The notes under the pieces are model-generated. The model did no database searches. It was given only the letters and a program-made list of their open reading frames with translations, and was not told the origin of the DNA. Below, piece by piece: positions 15,981 to 22,537 of a stretch of 37,749 nucleotides of DNA. Position 1 is the first letter of the stretch, and each line of letters begins with the position of its first letter. The DNA comes from Betaproteobacteria bacterium (GTDB taxonomy: Bacteria > Pseudomonadota > Gammaproteobacteria > Burkholderiales > SG8-39): the NCBI GenBank assembly GCA_029858545.1, contig JAOUFA010000002.1, positions 1-37,749 of the forward strand, written 5' to 3'. Made by a program: the position numbers and the translations under genes.

Positions 15981-16724
15981 GTGAACCGGAACGCAGGCGC
16001 GGGTTCGCGCGCCGCACGCCTGCTCGTCGGCACAGGCCTCGTCCTCGGTATCGCCTGCGCCGCCACTGAACTGCTTGCCGGTCTCGGCCATCGCCTGGGC
16101 TGGTGGGACTACCGCGTCGGACTCGGCGCGCTCGGCGTGGCCGCCTGGGTGGCGGCCGTCGCGGTGGTGGTCTCGCTGGTCGGCCTGCTGCACGCGGCGC
16201 GCATCCGCGCGCCGCGCCTCGCCAGGCGGGCGCTCGCGGGACTGGTCGCCGGCACGCTCGCCGCGGGGCTGCCCGGCTACCACTTCGTCCTCGCGAGGCA
16301 GCTGCCCCGCATCCACGACGTCAGCACCGACTCCGACCACCCGCCGCGTTTCGTCGCCGCGCTGTCGGTGCGGCGCGACGCGCCGAATTCGACTGACTAC
16401 AGCCCCGACACGGCTGCTCTGCAGAAGAAGGCCTATCCCGACATCGGTCCCGCGCAGATCGATGCCGCGCCCGCCGCCGCCTTCGAGCGTGCGCTCGCGG
16501 CGGCGCGCGCGATGGGCTGGGAGATCATTGCCAGCGTTCCTGCCGACGGGCGCATCGAAGCGGTCGCCAGCACGCTGCTGTTCGGTTTCAAGGATGACGT
16601 GGTGATCCGCGTCGCCGCGCACGGTGGCGGAAGCCGCGTCGACATTCGTTCGCTGTCGCGCGTGGGTCGCAGCGACCTCGGCGCCAACGCGCGGCGTATC
16701 CGCGCCTTCCTCGGCAGGCTCTGA
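15981..16724 (+). CDS. DUF1499-domain membrane protein
   Basis: 247 aa. Three hydrophobic segments occupy about residues 10-110 (RLLVGTGLVLGIACAATELL; VAAWVAAVAVVVSLVGLL; ALAGLVAGTLAAGLPGYHFV). A DUF1499 domain follows (IHDVSTDSDHPPRF, then ALAAARAMGWEIIASVPADG and DVVIRVAAHGGGSRVDIRSLSRVGRSDLG). GTG 15981 is chosen because GGAGG (15968-15972) lies 8 nt upstream. The function of DUF1499 is unknown. The gene follows pirin by 53 bp and may belong to the same transcript. Confidence 0.85.
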   Translation: MNRNAGAGSRAARLLVGTGLVLGIACAATELLAGLGHRLGWWDYRVGLGALGVAAWVAAVAVVVSLVGLLHAARIRAPRLARRALAGLVAGTLAAGLPGYHFVLARQLPRIHDVSTDSDHPPRFVAALSVRRDAPNSTDYSPDTAALQKKAYPDIGPAQIDAAPAAAFERALAAARAMGWEIIASVPADGRIEAVASTLLFGFKDDVVIRVAAHGGGSRVDIRSLSRVGRSDLGANARRIRAFLGRL

Positions 16725-16749
16725 AGGCCGCGACCCCCACGAATGAAAA

Positions 16750-16777
16750 CGCCCCGGGGATCACGATCCCCAGGGCG
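16750..16777 (-). terminator. Intrinsic terminator downstream of the small ORF and yedK
   Basis: Arms CGCCC-c-GGGGATC (16750-16762) and GATCCCC-a-GGGCG (16765-16777) form a long stem with one internal mismatch and a 2-nt tip. On the minus strand the hairpin is followed by GTTTTCATTC, a T-rich run. On the plus strand no T tract follows, so it terminates leftward transcription. Confidence 0.75.
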
Positions 16778-16799
16778 CCTACTGCTCAGGCACGCCAGC

Positions 16800-16886
16800 C
16801 TAGGCGCAGCCGACGAACGTCCGGAACTTCAGGGTTGATCCGGCGTTCGATTCCTGCGGGCCGGTGTTGCCTTGATGGTCTCTCAC
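16800..16886 (-). CDS. 28-aa candidate small protein with an exceptional Shine-Dalgarno sequence
   Basis: On the minus strand GTG (16886-16884) opens 28 codons ending in TAG (16802-16800). The peptide begins MRDHQGNTGPQ and ends STLKFRTFVGCA; it has one cysteine, no transmembrane segment and no signal peptide. AGGAGG is 7 nt before GTG and sits inside a 17-nt stretch complementary to the 16S rRNA 3' end. A terminator follows 22 nt after the stop, and an extended -10 (TGCTACACT) lies about 33 nt upstream of GTG. The start of this ORF is 45 nt after the yedK stop. This architecture argues for a real, highly translated mini-gene. I do not recognise the peptide. It could be a RiPP-like precursor, a stress peptide, a leader peptide or a ribosome-binding decoy; no modifying-enzyme gene is adjacent. 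Confidence 0.6.
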   Translation of the reverse strand: MRDHQGNTGPQESNAGSTLKFRTFVGCA

Positions 16887-16902
16887 TGGATCACCTCCTT
16901 TC
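16886..16902 (-). promoter_or_regulatory. 17-nt extended Shine-Dalgarno element
   Basis: The minus-strand sequence GAAAGGAGGTGATCCAG is fully complementary to the typical proteobacterial 16S 3' end (CTGGATCACCTCCTTTC). Natural Shine-Dalgarno sequences usually pair over 4-8 nt. The match is placed at ideal spacing before GTG. Confidence 0.75.
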
Positions 16903-16918
16903 AAAGTTGCGAGCTTGA

Positions 16919-16927
16919 AGTGTAGCA
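16919..16927 (-). promoter_or_regulatory. Possible extended -10 promoter for the small ORF
   Basis: TGCTACACT (TGn plus TACACT) on the minus strand lies just after the yedK stop. It would start a transcript near 16912 with a leader of about 26 nt. No clear -35 is visible. Confidence 0.35.
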
Positions 16928-16931
16928 CCGC

Positions 16932-17651
16932 TCATGCCCGGGACTCGAGCGGCTCGATGAGTTCGGGGCCGTCGCGCCGGGTATCGTTGACGAGCGGACC
17001 CACCTTCCGGAATTCGAACTCCTCCGGCCCGGCATGCGTGTCGGCGATCGCTTGCACCCGCGCCGGATCGTCAAGCTGGCGGTCGAGCCAGGCGGCGTGC
17101 ACGGCCTCGGGCAATGCCACCGGCGCACGGTCGTGCACCTTCGCGAGCTCGCCTTGCGCGGCGGTGCTGAGCACCGCGCAAGAAATGAGCTGCGCGCCGG
17201 TGCCGGGATTGGTCCAGCGGGACATCAGCCCGGCAAAGCCCAGCAACCGGCCGTCGGCCCTGTGAAAATAATAGGGCTGCTTGACCGGCTTCACCTCGCC
17301 GGTCACCGGATCAATGCGTTCGACGGCCTGCCACTCGTACCAGCCTTCGGCCGGGATCAGGCAGCGGGCGTGTCGCCACGCGTCGCGCCACATCGGCTTG
17401 CCCGCCGCCGCCTCCATGCGCGCGTTATGGGTCAGCGCGGGAAGCTTGGCCTGCTTCCACCAATGCGGCACGAGGCCCCAGCGCCCGGTGACCAGTTCGA
17501 GCACATCGCCCTCGTCGGCCAGCCGCAGGAGCGGAATCGTCGCGGTGGGAAACACGTTGAAGCGCCGCTCGAACGGAGCCTGATTGTGCCGGCCGATGTG
17601 CCAGGCGCGCTCGATTGCGGCTTGACCGGGGCTGACGTAACGACCGCACAT
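16932..17651 (-). CDS. yedK: SOS response-associated peptidase / abasic-site processing protein (YedK, HMCES family)
   Basis: 239 aa. It starts at ATG 17649-17651, placing the essential cysteine at position 2 (MCGRYVSPG). Other family residues are present: N76 and R78 (THNARME), E106 (GWYEW) and H173 (KVHDRAPV). The protein forms a covalent thiazolidine link with abasic sites in single-stranded DNA and protects them during replication. A 20-residue upstream extension is rejected because Cys2 must become N-terminal. It is divergent from dinB with a 37-bp gap. A TATACT box only 7 bp upstream of the ATG suggests a leaderless transcript. Confidence 0.95.
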   Translation of the reverse strand: MCGRYVSPGQAAIERAWHIGRHNQAPFERRFNVFPTATIPLLRLADEGDVLELVTGRWGLVPHWWKQAKLPALTHNARMEAAAGKPMWRDAWRHARCLIPAEGWYEWQAVERIDPVTGEVKPVKQPYYFHRADGRLLGFAGLMSRWTNPGTGAQLISCAVLSTAAQGELAKVHDRAPVALPEAVHAAWLDRQLDDPARVQAIADTHAGPEEFEFRKVGPLVNDTRRDGPELIEPLESRA

Positions 17652-17655
17652 CGCC

Positions 17656-17669
17656 GCAGTATAAACTGC
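17656..17669. promoter_or_regulatory. Palindrome serving as divergent promoter/operator for yedK and dinB
   Basis: GCAGT-ATAA-ACTGC is a perfect 5-bp inverted repeat in the 37-bp gap. It contains TATACT on the minus strand (17663-17658) and TATAAA on the plus strand (17660-17665), so both genes may use -10 boxes overlapping the same symmetric site. A LexA-like repressor could cover both; the half-sites resemble but do not match CTGT-N8-ACAG. Confidence 0.45.
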
Positions 17670-17688
17670 GCGCAGGATCTTCCCGCCG

Positions 17689-18849
17689 ATGCACGCCGAC
17701 GCCCGCTTCATCGCACATGTGGATATGGACGCGTTCTACGCGTCGGTCGAATTGCTGCGCTACCCCGAACTGCGCGGCCGGCCTCTGGTGATCGGCGGTC
17801 GGCGGCGCCCCGCACGCGACGCGGCCGCCGGTACGACAATCCCCACGCTGCGCCAGTACTCGGGCCGCGGCGTGATCACCACCGCCACCTACGAGGCGCG
17901 CGCGCTCGGCGTGCACTCGGGAATGGGCCTGATGAAGGCGGCGCGGCTCGCCCCCGACGCCCTGCTGCTGCCGGCGGACTTCGACGAATACCGGCGCTGC
18001 TCGCGCCTGTTCAAGGAGGCCGTGCGAGCACTCGCGCCGAATATCGAGGATCGCGGCATCGACGAGATCTTTGTCGACCTCGGCGATGTCGTCGCGCCGC
18101 TCGCCGGCGACGATCCCGCCTGGGCACGCACGCGCGAAATCGCGGGCTCGATCCAGCGCGCGGTTCGCGAGGCGACGGGCCTGTCTTGCTCGATCGGCGT
18201 CGCGCCAAACAAGCTCCTCGCGAAGATCGCCTCCGACCTGCAAAAACCCGCCGGGCTGACGATCCTGCGCGAGGCCGACATTCCGGTTCGTCTCTGGCCG
18301 CTGCCCGCGCGCCGCATCACCGGCATCGGCCCCAAGGCCGGCGCGAGGCTCGAGGCGCTCGGACTGCACACGATCGGCCAGCTCGCGCAGGCCGATCCGT
18401 TGCTCCTGATCGAACATTTCGGCGAGCGGCACGGCGTCTGGATGCACGAGGCCGCACAGGGACGCGACGACCGCCCGGTGCTCACCTTCCGCGAGCCCAA
18501 ATCGATCAGCCGCGAGACGACCTTTGAAACCGACCTGCACGCGGTGCGCGATCGCGACCAACTCTCGCGCATCTTTACTGATCTGTGCCTGCGCGTGGCG
18601 GGCGATCTCGAGCGAAACGGTTACGTCGGCCGGACCATCGGCCTGAAGCTGCGCTACGACAACTTCAAGACCGTCACGCGCGACCAGACCCTCGACCAGG
18701 CGACGCGCGACGCGCGCGCGATCCGGCGCGCCGCCGGAGAATGCCTGAAACGGGTGCCGCTCGATCGGCGGATACGACTGCTGGGAGTGCGGGTGGGCGC
18801 GTTGAGCAAGGCGGACGCATCACTTGCGTCGCACTCGCGCACAGTCTAA
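17689..18849 (+). CDS. dinB: Y-family DNA polymerase IV
   Basis: 386 aa. Catalytic residues D12 (HVDMDAFYASVE) and D125-E126 (RGIDEIFVDL) are intact. SCSIGVAPNKLLAKIASDLQ, the thumb with GIGPKAGARLEALGL and the little-finger domain (ISRETTFETDL) follow. It carries out error-prone translesion synthesis. The palm has about 20 extra residues compared with E. coli (ARDAAAGTTIPTLRQYSGRG). The C-terminus (KADASLASHSRTV) shows no obvious beta-clamp-binding QLxLF-type motif. ATG 17689 is preceded by AGGA at 17674-17677. The adjacent divergent yedK supports a DNA-damage locus. Confidence 0.95.
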   Translation: MHADARFIAHVDMDAFYASVELLRYPELRGRPLVIGGRRRPARDAAAGTTIPTLRQYSGRGVITTATYEARALGVHSGMGLMKAARLAPDALLLPADFDEYRRCSRLFKEAVRALAPNIEDRGIDEIFVDLGDVVAPLAGDDPAWARTREIAGSIQRAVREATGLSCSIGVAPNKLLAKIASDLQKPAGLTILREADIPVRLWPLPARRITGIGPKAGARLEALGLHTIGQLAQADPLLLIEHFGERHGVWMHEAAQGRDDRPVLTFREPKSISRETTFETDLHAVRDRDQLSRIFTDLCLRVAGDLERNGYVGRTIGLKLRYDNFKTVTRDQTLDQATRDARAIRRAAGECLKRVPLDRRIRLLGVRVGALSKADASLASHSRTV

Positions 18850-18858
18850 TTCCGCTCC

Positions 18859-20016
18859 TCAGTCCTCGGCCAATCTCGGATTGCCCGGCTCTCGCCGCTC
18901 GATCGCCCACTTGAGCAGGGCGGCGCTTCGATAGACGCCGTGCGCGAACTTGCCGTAGGGCAGAGTCAGAAACAAGGCCAATACCGCGGCCAGATGTATC
19001 GAGAGGAGCAGCCCCATCGCGCCGCTTTCGCGCCAGGCCAGCAAAGCGAGCCCGCTGACGCTCACGAGCAGCAGCAGCGCGATGAAGCCGCGCTCGAGCG
19101 GCTGTTGCGCGACATCGCCGTGCGCCGGGTCGCGGCGCAGATTGAGCCACAAGAGCCCCGCGGGCCCGACGACGAGCCCGATGCCGCCCGCCGTTCCCAG
19201 CAATACCGGCAGGCTGCCGAGCGGGTAGGGCGCCGGCAGCCGCAGCGCATAGTGATAAAGCGTCGCGACGCAGGTCGCCGCCAGGCACAGCATGAAACCG
19301 TAGAACGTGAGGTGGTGGAAACGCCGGCGCGCCAGCGTGAACCGGTCGTCGGATTCGTTACAGCCCTTGCCGTGACCGCCGTCGAGGTACTTCAGCCGCA
19401 GCGCGTCGTGAGTCGCTTGCGCAAGCGCCGCGCCGGGAGCGGCCCGCAGCGCATCGGCCGGCGCGACTGCGCGCCAGAATCGCGTCACGCCGATCGCGAG
19501 CGCGAGCGCCGCGAAACCGAACGCGGCGCCAAACGTCAGCGCGAGCGTGCGATGCGGAAAGATCGCATAGAAATTTCCCGCGAGCGGCGCGTGCCACAGC
19601 CCCCCGGTCGTCATCAGCATGAGCACGAGAAATAGCGTCAGAGCGGCAGCGCTCGCCAGCGCCGTCGCAAGACCCGCATGACGATACAGCGATCCGAGCG
19701 CCGCCGGCCAGGCATAGTCCGAGTAGGTCTGCACGCGAACCCTGGCCATCGCCCGCGGAATATTCACCGCGAACTCATGCGGCGGCGCGTACTGGCAGGC
19801 ATGCAGGCAGGCACCGCAGTGATGGCAGAGATTGGCGAGGTAGTGGATGTCCGCCTTGCCGAATTCGAGCCGGCGCGTCATCGCCGGAAACACCGCGCAA
19901 AATCCCTCGCAATAGCGGCAGGCATTGCAGATCTGCATCTGACGGTCAACTTCGGCTTCGTCCGCGCGAAGCGCCGTGGCGCGCGCGTCCCCGGGCTGCG
20001 CTTCAAACGGCTGCAT
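18859..20016 (-). CDS. tcuB: Tricarballylate/citrate utilisation Fe-S membrane protein
   Basis: 385 aa. Two ferredoxin-type clusters occupy the N-terminus (CNACRYCEGFCAVFP; then CHHCGACLHACQYAPP), followed by a membrane domain with about six hydrophobic segments. TcuB reoxidises the flavin of TcuA and passes electrons to the respiratory chain. Its ATG overlaps the end of tcuA by 14 bp (20003-20016), so both are translated from one message. It is convergent with dinB (9-bp gap). Confidence 0.92.
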   Translation of the reverse strand: MQPFEAQPGDARATALRADEAEVDRQMQICNACRYCEGFCAVFPAMTRRLEFGKADIHYLANLCHHCGACLHACQYAPPHEFAVNIPRAMARVRVQTYSDYAWPAALGSLYRHAGLATALASAAALTLFLVLMLMTTGGLWHAPLAGNFYAIFPHRTLALTFGAAFGFAALALAIGVTRFWRAVAPADALRAAPGAALAQATHDALRLKYLDGGHGKGCNESDDRFTLARRRFHHLTFYGFMLCLAATCVATLYHYALRLPAPYPLGSLPVLLGTAGGIGLVVGPAGLLWLNLRRDPAHGDVAQQPLERGFIALLLLVSVSGLALLAWRESGAMGLLLSIHLAAVLALFLTLPYGKFAHGVYRSAALLKWAIERREPGNPRLAED

Positions 20017-21418
20017 GCGGCGATGCCTGTCGCGCTCGCGGTGCCGCGACGAGCGCCGCCGCGGACCCGGCGATGCGTCCGAATGCGGTACCGATCGACA
20101 TGCCGACGCCCGCGGTATAGCCCTTGCCGAGGATGTTGCCGGCCATTACTTCGCCGGCGGCAAATAGGTTCCGGCTGGGCTTGCCGCCGAAGTGAACCGC
20201 CGCGCGTTCATCGACCTTCAACCCGAGGTAGGTAAAGGTAACCCCCGGGCGCAGCGCGTAGCCGTAGTACGGCGCGGTGTCGATCGGCCGCGCCCAATGG
20301 GTCTTGGGCGGGGTAAGCCCCTCGGTGCGGCAATCATCGAGCACCGCGTGGTCGAAACTCCCGGCACGGCAGGCGGCGTTGAAATCGGCGACGGTCCGCA
20401 GCATCGCCGCCTCATCGAGCCCCAGCCCGCGTGCAAGTTCTCCGAGCGTTTTCGCCTTCACGCCCGGAAACACCGGCGGCATGAAACGTCCGACCGCCTT
20501 GCTGTCGATGATCGAATAGCCGATCTGCCCGGGCTGACGCGCCACCAGCCGGCCCCAGATCGCATAGCGCTTGGGCCAGAAGTCCTCGCCCTCGTCGTAG
20601 AAGCGCTCGGCATTGCGATTGAGCACGATGCCGAGCGATACGCAGTCCACGCGCGTGCAGATGCCGCCGTCGTAGAGCGGCGCGCGCGCGTCGATCGCCA
20701 CCATGTGCGCCTGCGCCGGATCGCCGACCGCATCGGCTCCCGCGCCGATCAACTGGCGCAGCAACACCCCCTGGTTGAACCGGGTGCCGCGGATGAGAAA
20801 GTTGTCGGCGGGCCATTCGCCATTCACCTCCCCCCAGGCTTCGCGCAACCAGGCACGGTTCGATTCGAAGCCGCCGGCGGCCACCACGCAGGCGCGCGCC
20901 TCGATGCGTTCCGCGCCGATCCGCGCGGCGACAAAGCGCCCGTCGTCCAATTCGAGTGAATCGACCGGCGCGTCGTAGCGGATTCGCACGCCGAGGTCCT
21001 CGGCGCTGCGGTAGTAGGCATTGACGAGCGCCTTGCCGCCGCCCATGAAGAAGGCGTTGGTACGCGCCAGATGCAGCGTGCCCGAGAGCGGCGGCTGGAA
21101 ATTCACCCCATGGCGGCGCATCCAGCCGCGGCAGATGGACGAGGCGCGAATCGCGATGCGCGCGAGTCGCTCGTCGGTGACGCCGCTCGTGACCTTCAAC
21201 AGATCCTGCCAGAACTCCTCCTCCGGGTAGGCCTCGACCAGCACGTCCTGCGGCGCGTCGTGCATGCAGCGCAGGTTGCGCGTATGCGCCGAATTGCCAC
21301 CGCGCCACGCGCGCGGTGCGGCTTCCAGGAGCAGCACGCTCGCCCCCGCCTCGCGCGCCATCAGCGCGGCGCACAGCGCGGCATTGCCGCCGCCGATGAC
21401 CAGCACGTCGTGTTTCAT
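20003..21418 (-). CDS. tcuA: FAD-dependent tricarballylate dehydrogenase
   Basis: 471 aa. The N-terminal FAD fold (HDVLVIGGGNAALCAALMAR) and the fumarate-reductase/succinate-dehydrogenase-like C-terminal region (YYGYALRPGVTFTYLGLKVD; NLFAAGEVMAGNILGKGY, with TAGVGMSIGTAFG after it) identify it. TcuA oxidises tricarballylate to cis-aconitate. ATG 21416-21418 gives MKHDVLVIGGG; the longer frame adds an arginine-rich stretch. No tcuC transporter or tcuR regulator is adjacent, so uptake must be encoded elsewhere or another tricarboxylate is the substrate. Confidence 0.93.
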   Translation of the reverse strand: MKHDVLVIGGGNAALCAALMAREAGASVLLLEAAPRAWRGGNSAHTRNLRCMHDAPQDVLVEAYPEEEFWQDLLKVTSGVTDERLARIAIRASSICRGWMRRHGVNFQPPLSGTLHLARTNAFFMGGGKALVNAYYRSAEDLGVRIRYDAPVDSLELDDGRFVAARIGAERIEARACVVAAGGFESNRAWLREAWGEVNGEWPADNFLIRGTRFNQGVLLRQLIGAGADAVGDPAQAHMVAIDARAPLYDGGICTRVDCVSLGIVLNRNAERFYDEGEDFWPKRYAIWGRLVARQPGQIGYSIIDSKAVGRFMPPVFPGVKAKTLGELARGLGLDEAAMLRTVADFNAACRAGSFDHAVLDDCRTEGLTPPKTHWARPIDTAPYYGYALRPGVTFTYLGLKVDERAAVHFGGKPSRNLFAAGEVMAGNILGKGYTAGVGMSIGTAFGRIAGSAAALVAAPRARQASPHAAV

Positions 21419-21487
21419 GGGCTCACGTCGCCGCGATCGCGCCTCCTCACCGCGTTCGCGCGGCGCCTCGCGCACTCGCTCTTCACG

Positions 21488-22207
21488 CTACCGGAAGTCC
21501 CAGGTCGCCTGCTCCTGGCGGCAGGCGATGCCCTTGATGTTCTGGCTCTTGCCGTCCTTGCCCGCGACCGCGACGTCGAGCGCCCGGCACGGCAGGCCGC
21601 CGTCGATCGCGTCGTGTCCCACCGTCACGCGATAGCGGTCGCCGCTTTCCGCATTCGACCACGCCGCGGACCTTCCCTTGCGCACGAGTTCGAGCGCCTG
21701 CCCCAGGCAGGCGCGATCGCCGTCCTTCATCGCAACGCCGAACTTCTCGCCCGGATTGAAGAGCGCCACCGCGCGCGCGCCGCCCGTCGCCGCGAGCGCC
21801 TGAACGGGATCGCAGTGACCGCCCACCACGCCGTAGTCCCTGCCCCAGGGCGCGCCGGTGTAGCCGACGTAACGCGCAGGCTGCGCCGGGCCCGGTGCCG
21901 GCTTGGACTCGGGCTGCGGCGGCACCGCGGCACCCGCCTGGCTGGACGGCACGGGCTCGGCAGCGGGCTGCACCGGTTCCGCCTTGGCGGGGATCTCCTC
22001 GGCCGGGACGGTCGGTGCGATCACCGGTGTCACCACCGGAGTCACGACTTCCTCGGTCGCGGGTTTCGCGGCTGCCTCGACCACGGGTTCCACGGGCGCG
22101 CTCGAGCATCCCGCCACGCCGAGCGCGACGACGACGAGCGCAAGAATACCGCGCCCCCTCAACAGGATAGCTCCATTCACCGGCTCCCTATGCGATTGAC
22201 CCTGCAT
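21488..22207 (-). CDS. Lipoprotein with proline-rich linker and surface-antigen-like C-terminal domain
   Basis: 239 aa. Start ATG 22205-22207 has a G5 run 6 nt upstream; an alternative ATG two codons earlier directly abuts it. The signal (GRGILALVVVALGVAGC) has the lipobox VAGC. Residues about 35-110 are rich in P, A, E and V, a periplasmic linker. The C-terminal ~125 residues (DRACLGQALELVRKGRSAAW, RYRVTVG, GLPCRALDV, GIACRQEQATWDF) resemble the C-terminal domain of 17-kDa/RT0821-type surface antigens. It probably sits in the outer membrane; function unknown. Confidence 0.82.
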   Translation of the reverse strand: MQGQSHREPVNGAILLRGRGILALVVVALGVAGCSSAPVEPVVEAAAKPATEEVVTPVVTPVIAPTVPAEEIPAKAEPVQPAAEPVPSSQAGAAVPPQPESKPAPGPAQPARYVGYTGAPWGRDYGVVGGHCDPVQALAATGGARAVALFNPGEKFGVAMKDGDRACLGQALELVRKGRSAAWSNAESGDRYRVTVGHDAIDGGLPCRALDVAVAGKDGKSQNIKGIACRQEQATWDFR

Positions 22208-22222
22208 GGCCATCCCCCTTTC

Positions 22223-22246
22223 TTGGTTGCTTGGTTGCTTGGTTGC
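22223..22246. repeat. Three perfect 8-bp tandem repeats in the lipoprotein leader
   Basis: TTGGTTGC occurs three times without interruption, ending in TTTG. On the lipoprotein strand it reads GCAACCAA x3 followed by GAAAGGGGG and the start codon. Slippage here would change leader length, close to the ribosome-binding site, but not the reading frame. Confidence 0.85.
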
Positions 22247-22389
22247 TTTGAGCGTGATGCGCGAAGCATAGCGCACAACGCGCGCAGGGCCTTCCGCAGA
22301 CGCTGCGGACTCGCAGTGCCGCGGCGAGGCGTTGCGCTGCGCGAACGGGTACAGGCAGGCCGACCAGCGCAGAATTCGACTCGCCATGA

Positions 22390-22418
22390 TTGACAAGCCA
22401 AAACGATAGGGCTACGTT
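22390..22418 (+). promoter_or_regulatory. Sigma70-like promoter of the subtilase gene
   Basis: Perfect -35 TTGACA (22390-22395), 17-bp spacer and a weak -10 TACGTT (22413-22418). Transcription would begin near 22425, leaving a leader of about 113 nt. Confidence 0.5.
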
Positions 22419-22483
22419 CCTCCGCGCGCCGTGGCGTGCAAGCCGCCGGCGCCGAACAGTCGTCGACAAGAACCAAGCACCAC

Positions 22484-22501
22484 ATCTCCCGGGAGATCTC
22501 C
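22484..22501. promoter_or_regulatory. Overlapping palindromes in the subtilase leader
   Basis: ATCTCCCGGGAGAT (22484-22497) and GGAGATCTCC (22492-22501) are both perfect palindromes sharing six bases. They lie downstream of the promoter. They may be an operator or two mutually exclusive small hairpins. Confidence 0.35.
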
Positions 22502-22537
22502 ACACACCTGCAGCAGGACCATAAGGAGCAAGCCATC

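Larger units (their letters stand above)
22208..22537. other. 330-bp divergent intergenic region, lipoprotein / subtilase
   Basis: No gene is convincing here. Leftward it holds an 8-bp triplet repeat in the lipoprotein leader. Rightward it holds a sigma70-like promoter (22390-22418), overlapping palindromes (22484-22501) and the AAGGAG site (22523-22528) of the protease gene. Confidence 0.55.

Noticed and set aside
16886..16902. Remnant of a 16S rRNA gene 3' end
   Set aside because: Only about 17 nt match; the flanks (CTCTCA... and AAAGTTGCGAG) do not continue into 16S or a recognisable spacer. A Shine-Dalgarno role on the other strand explains it better.
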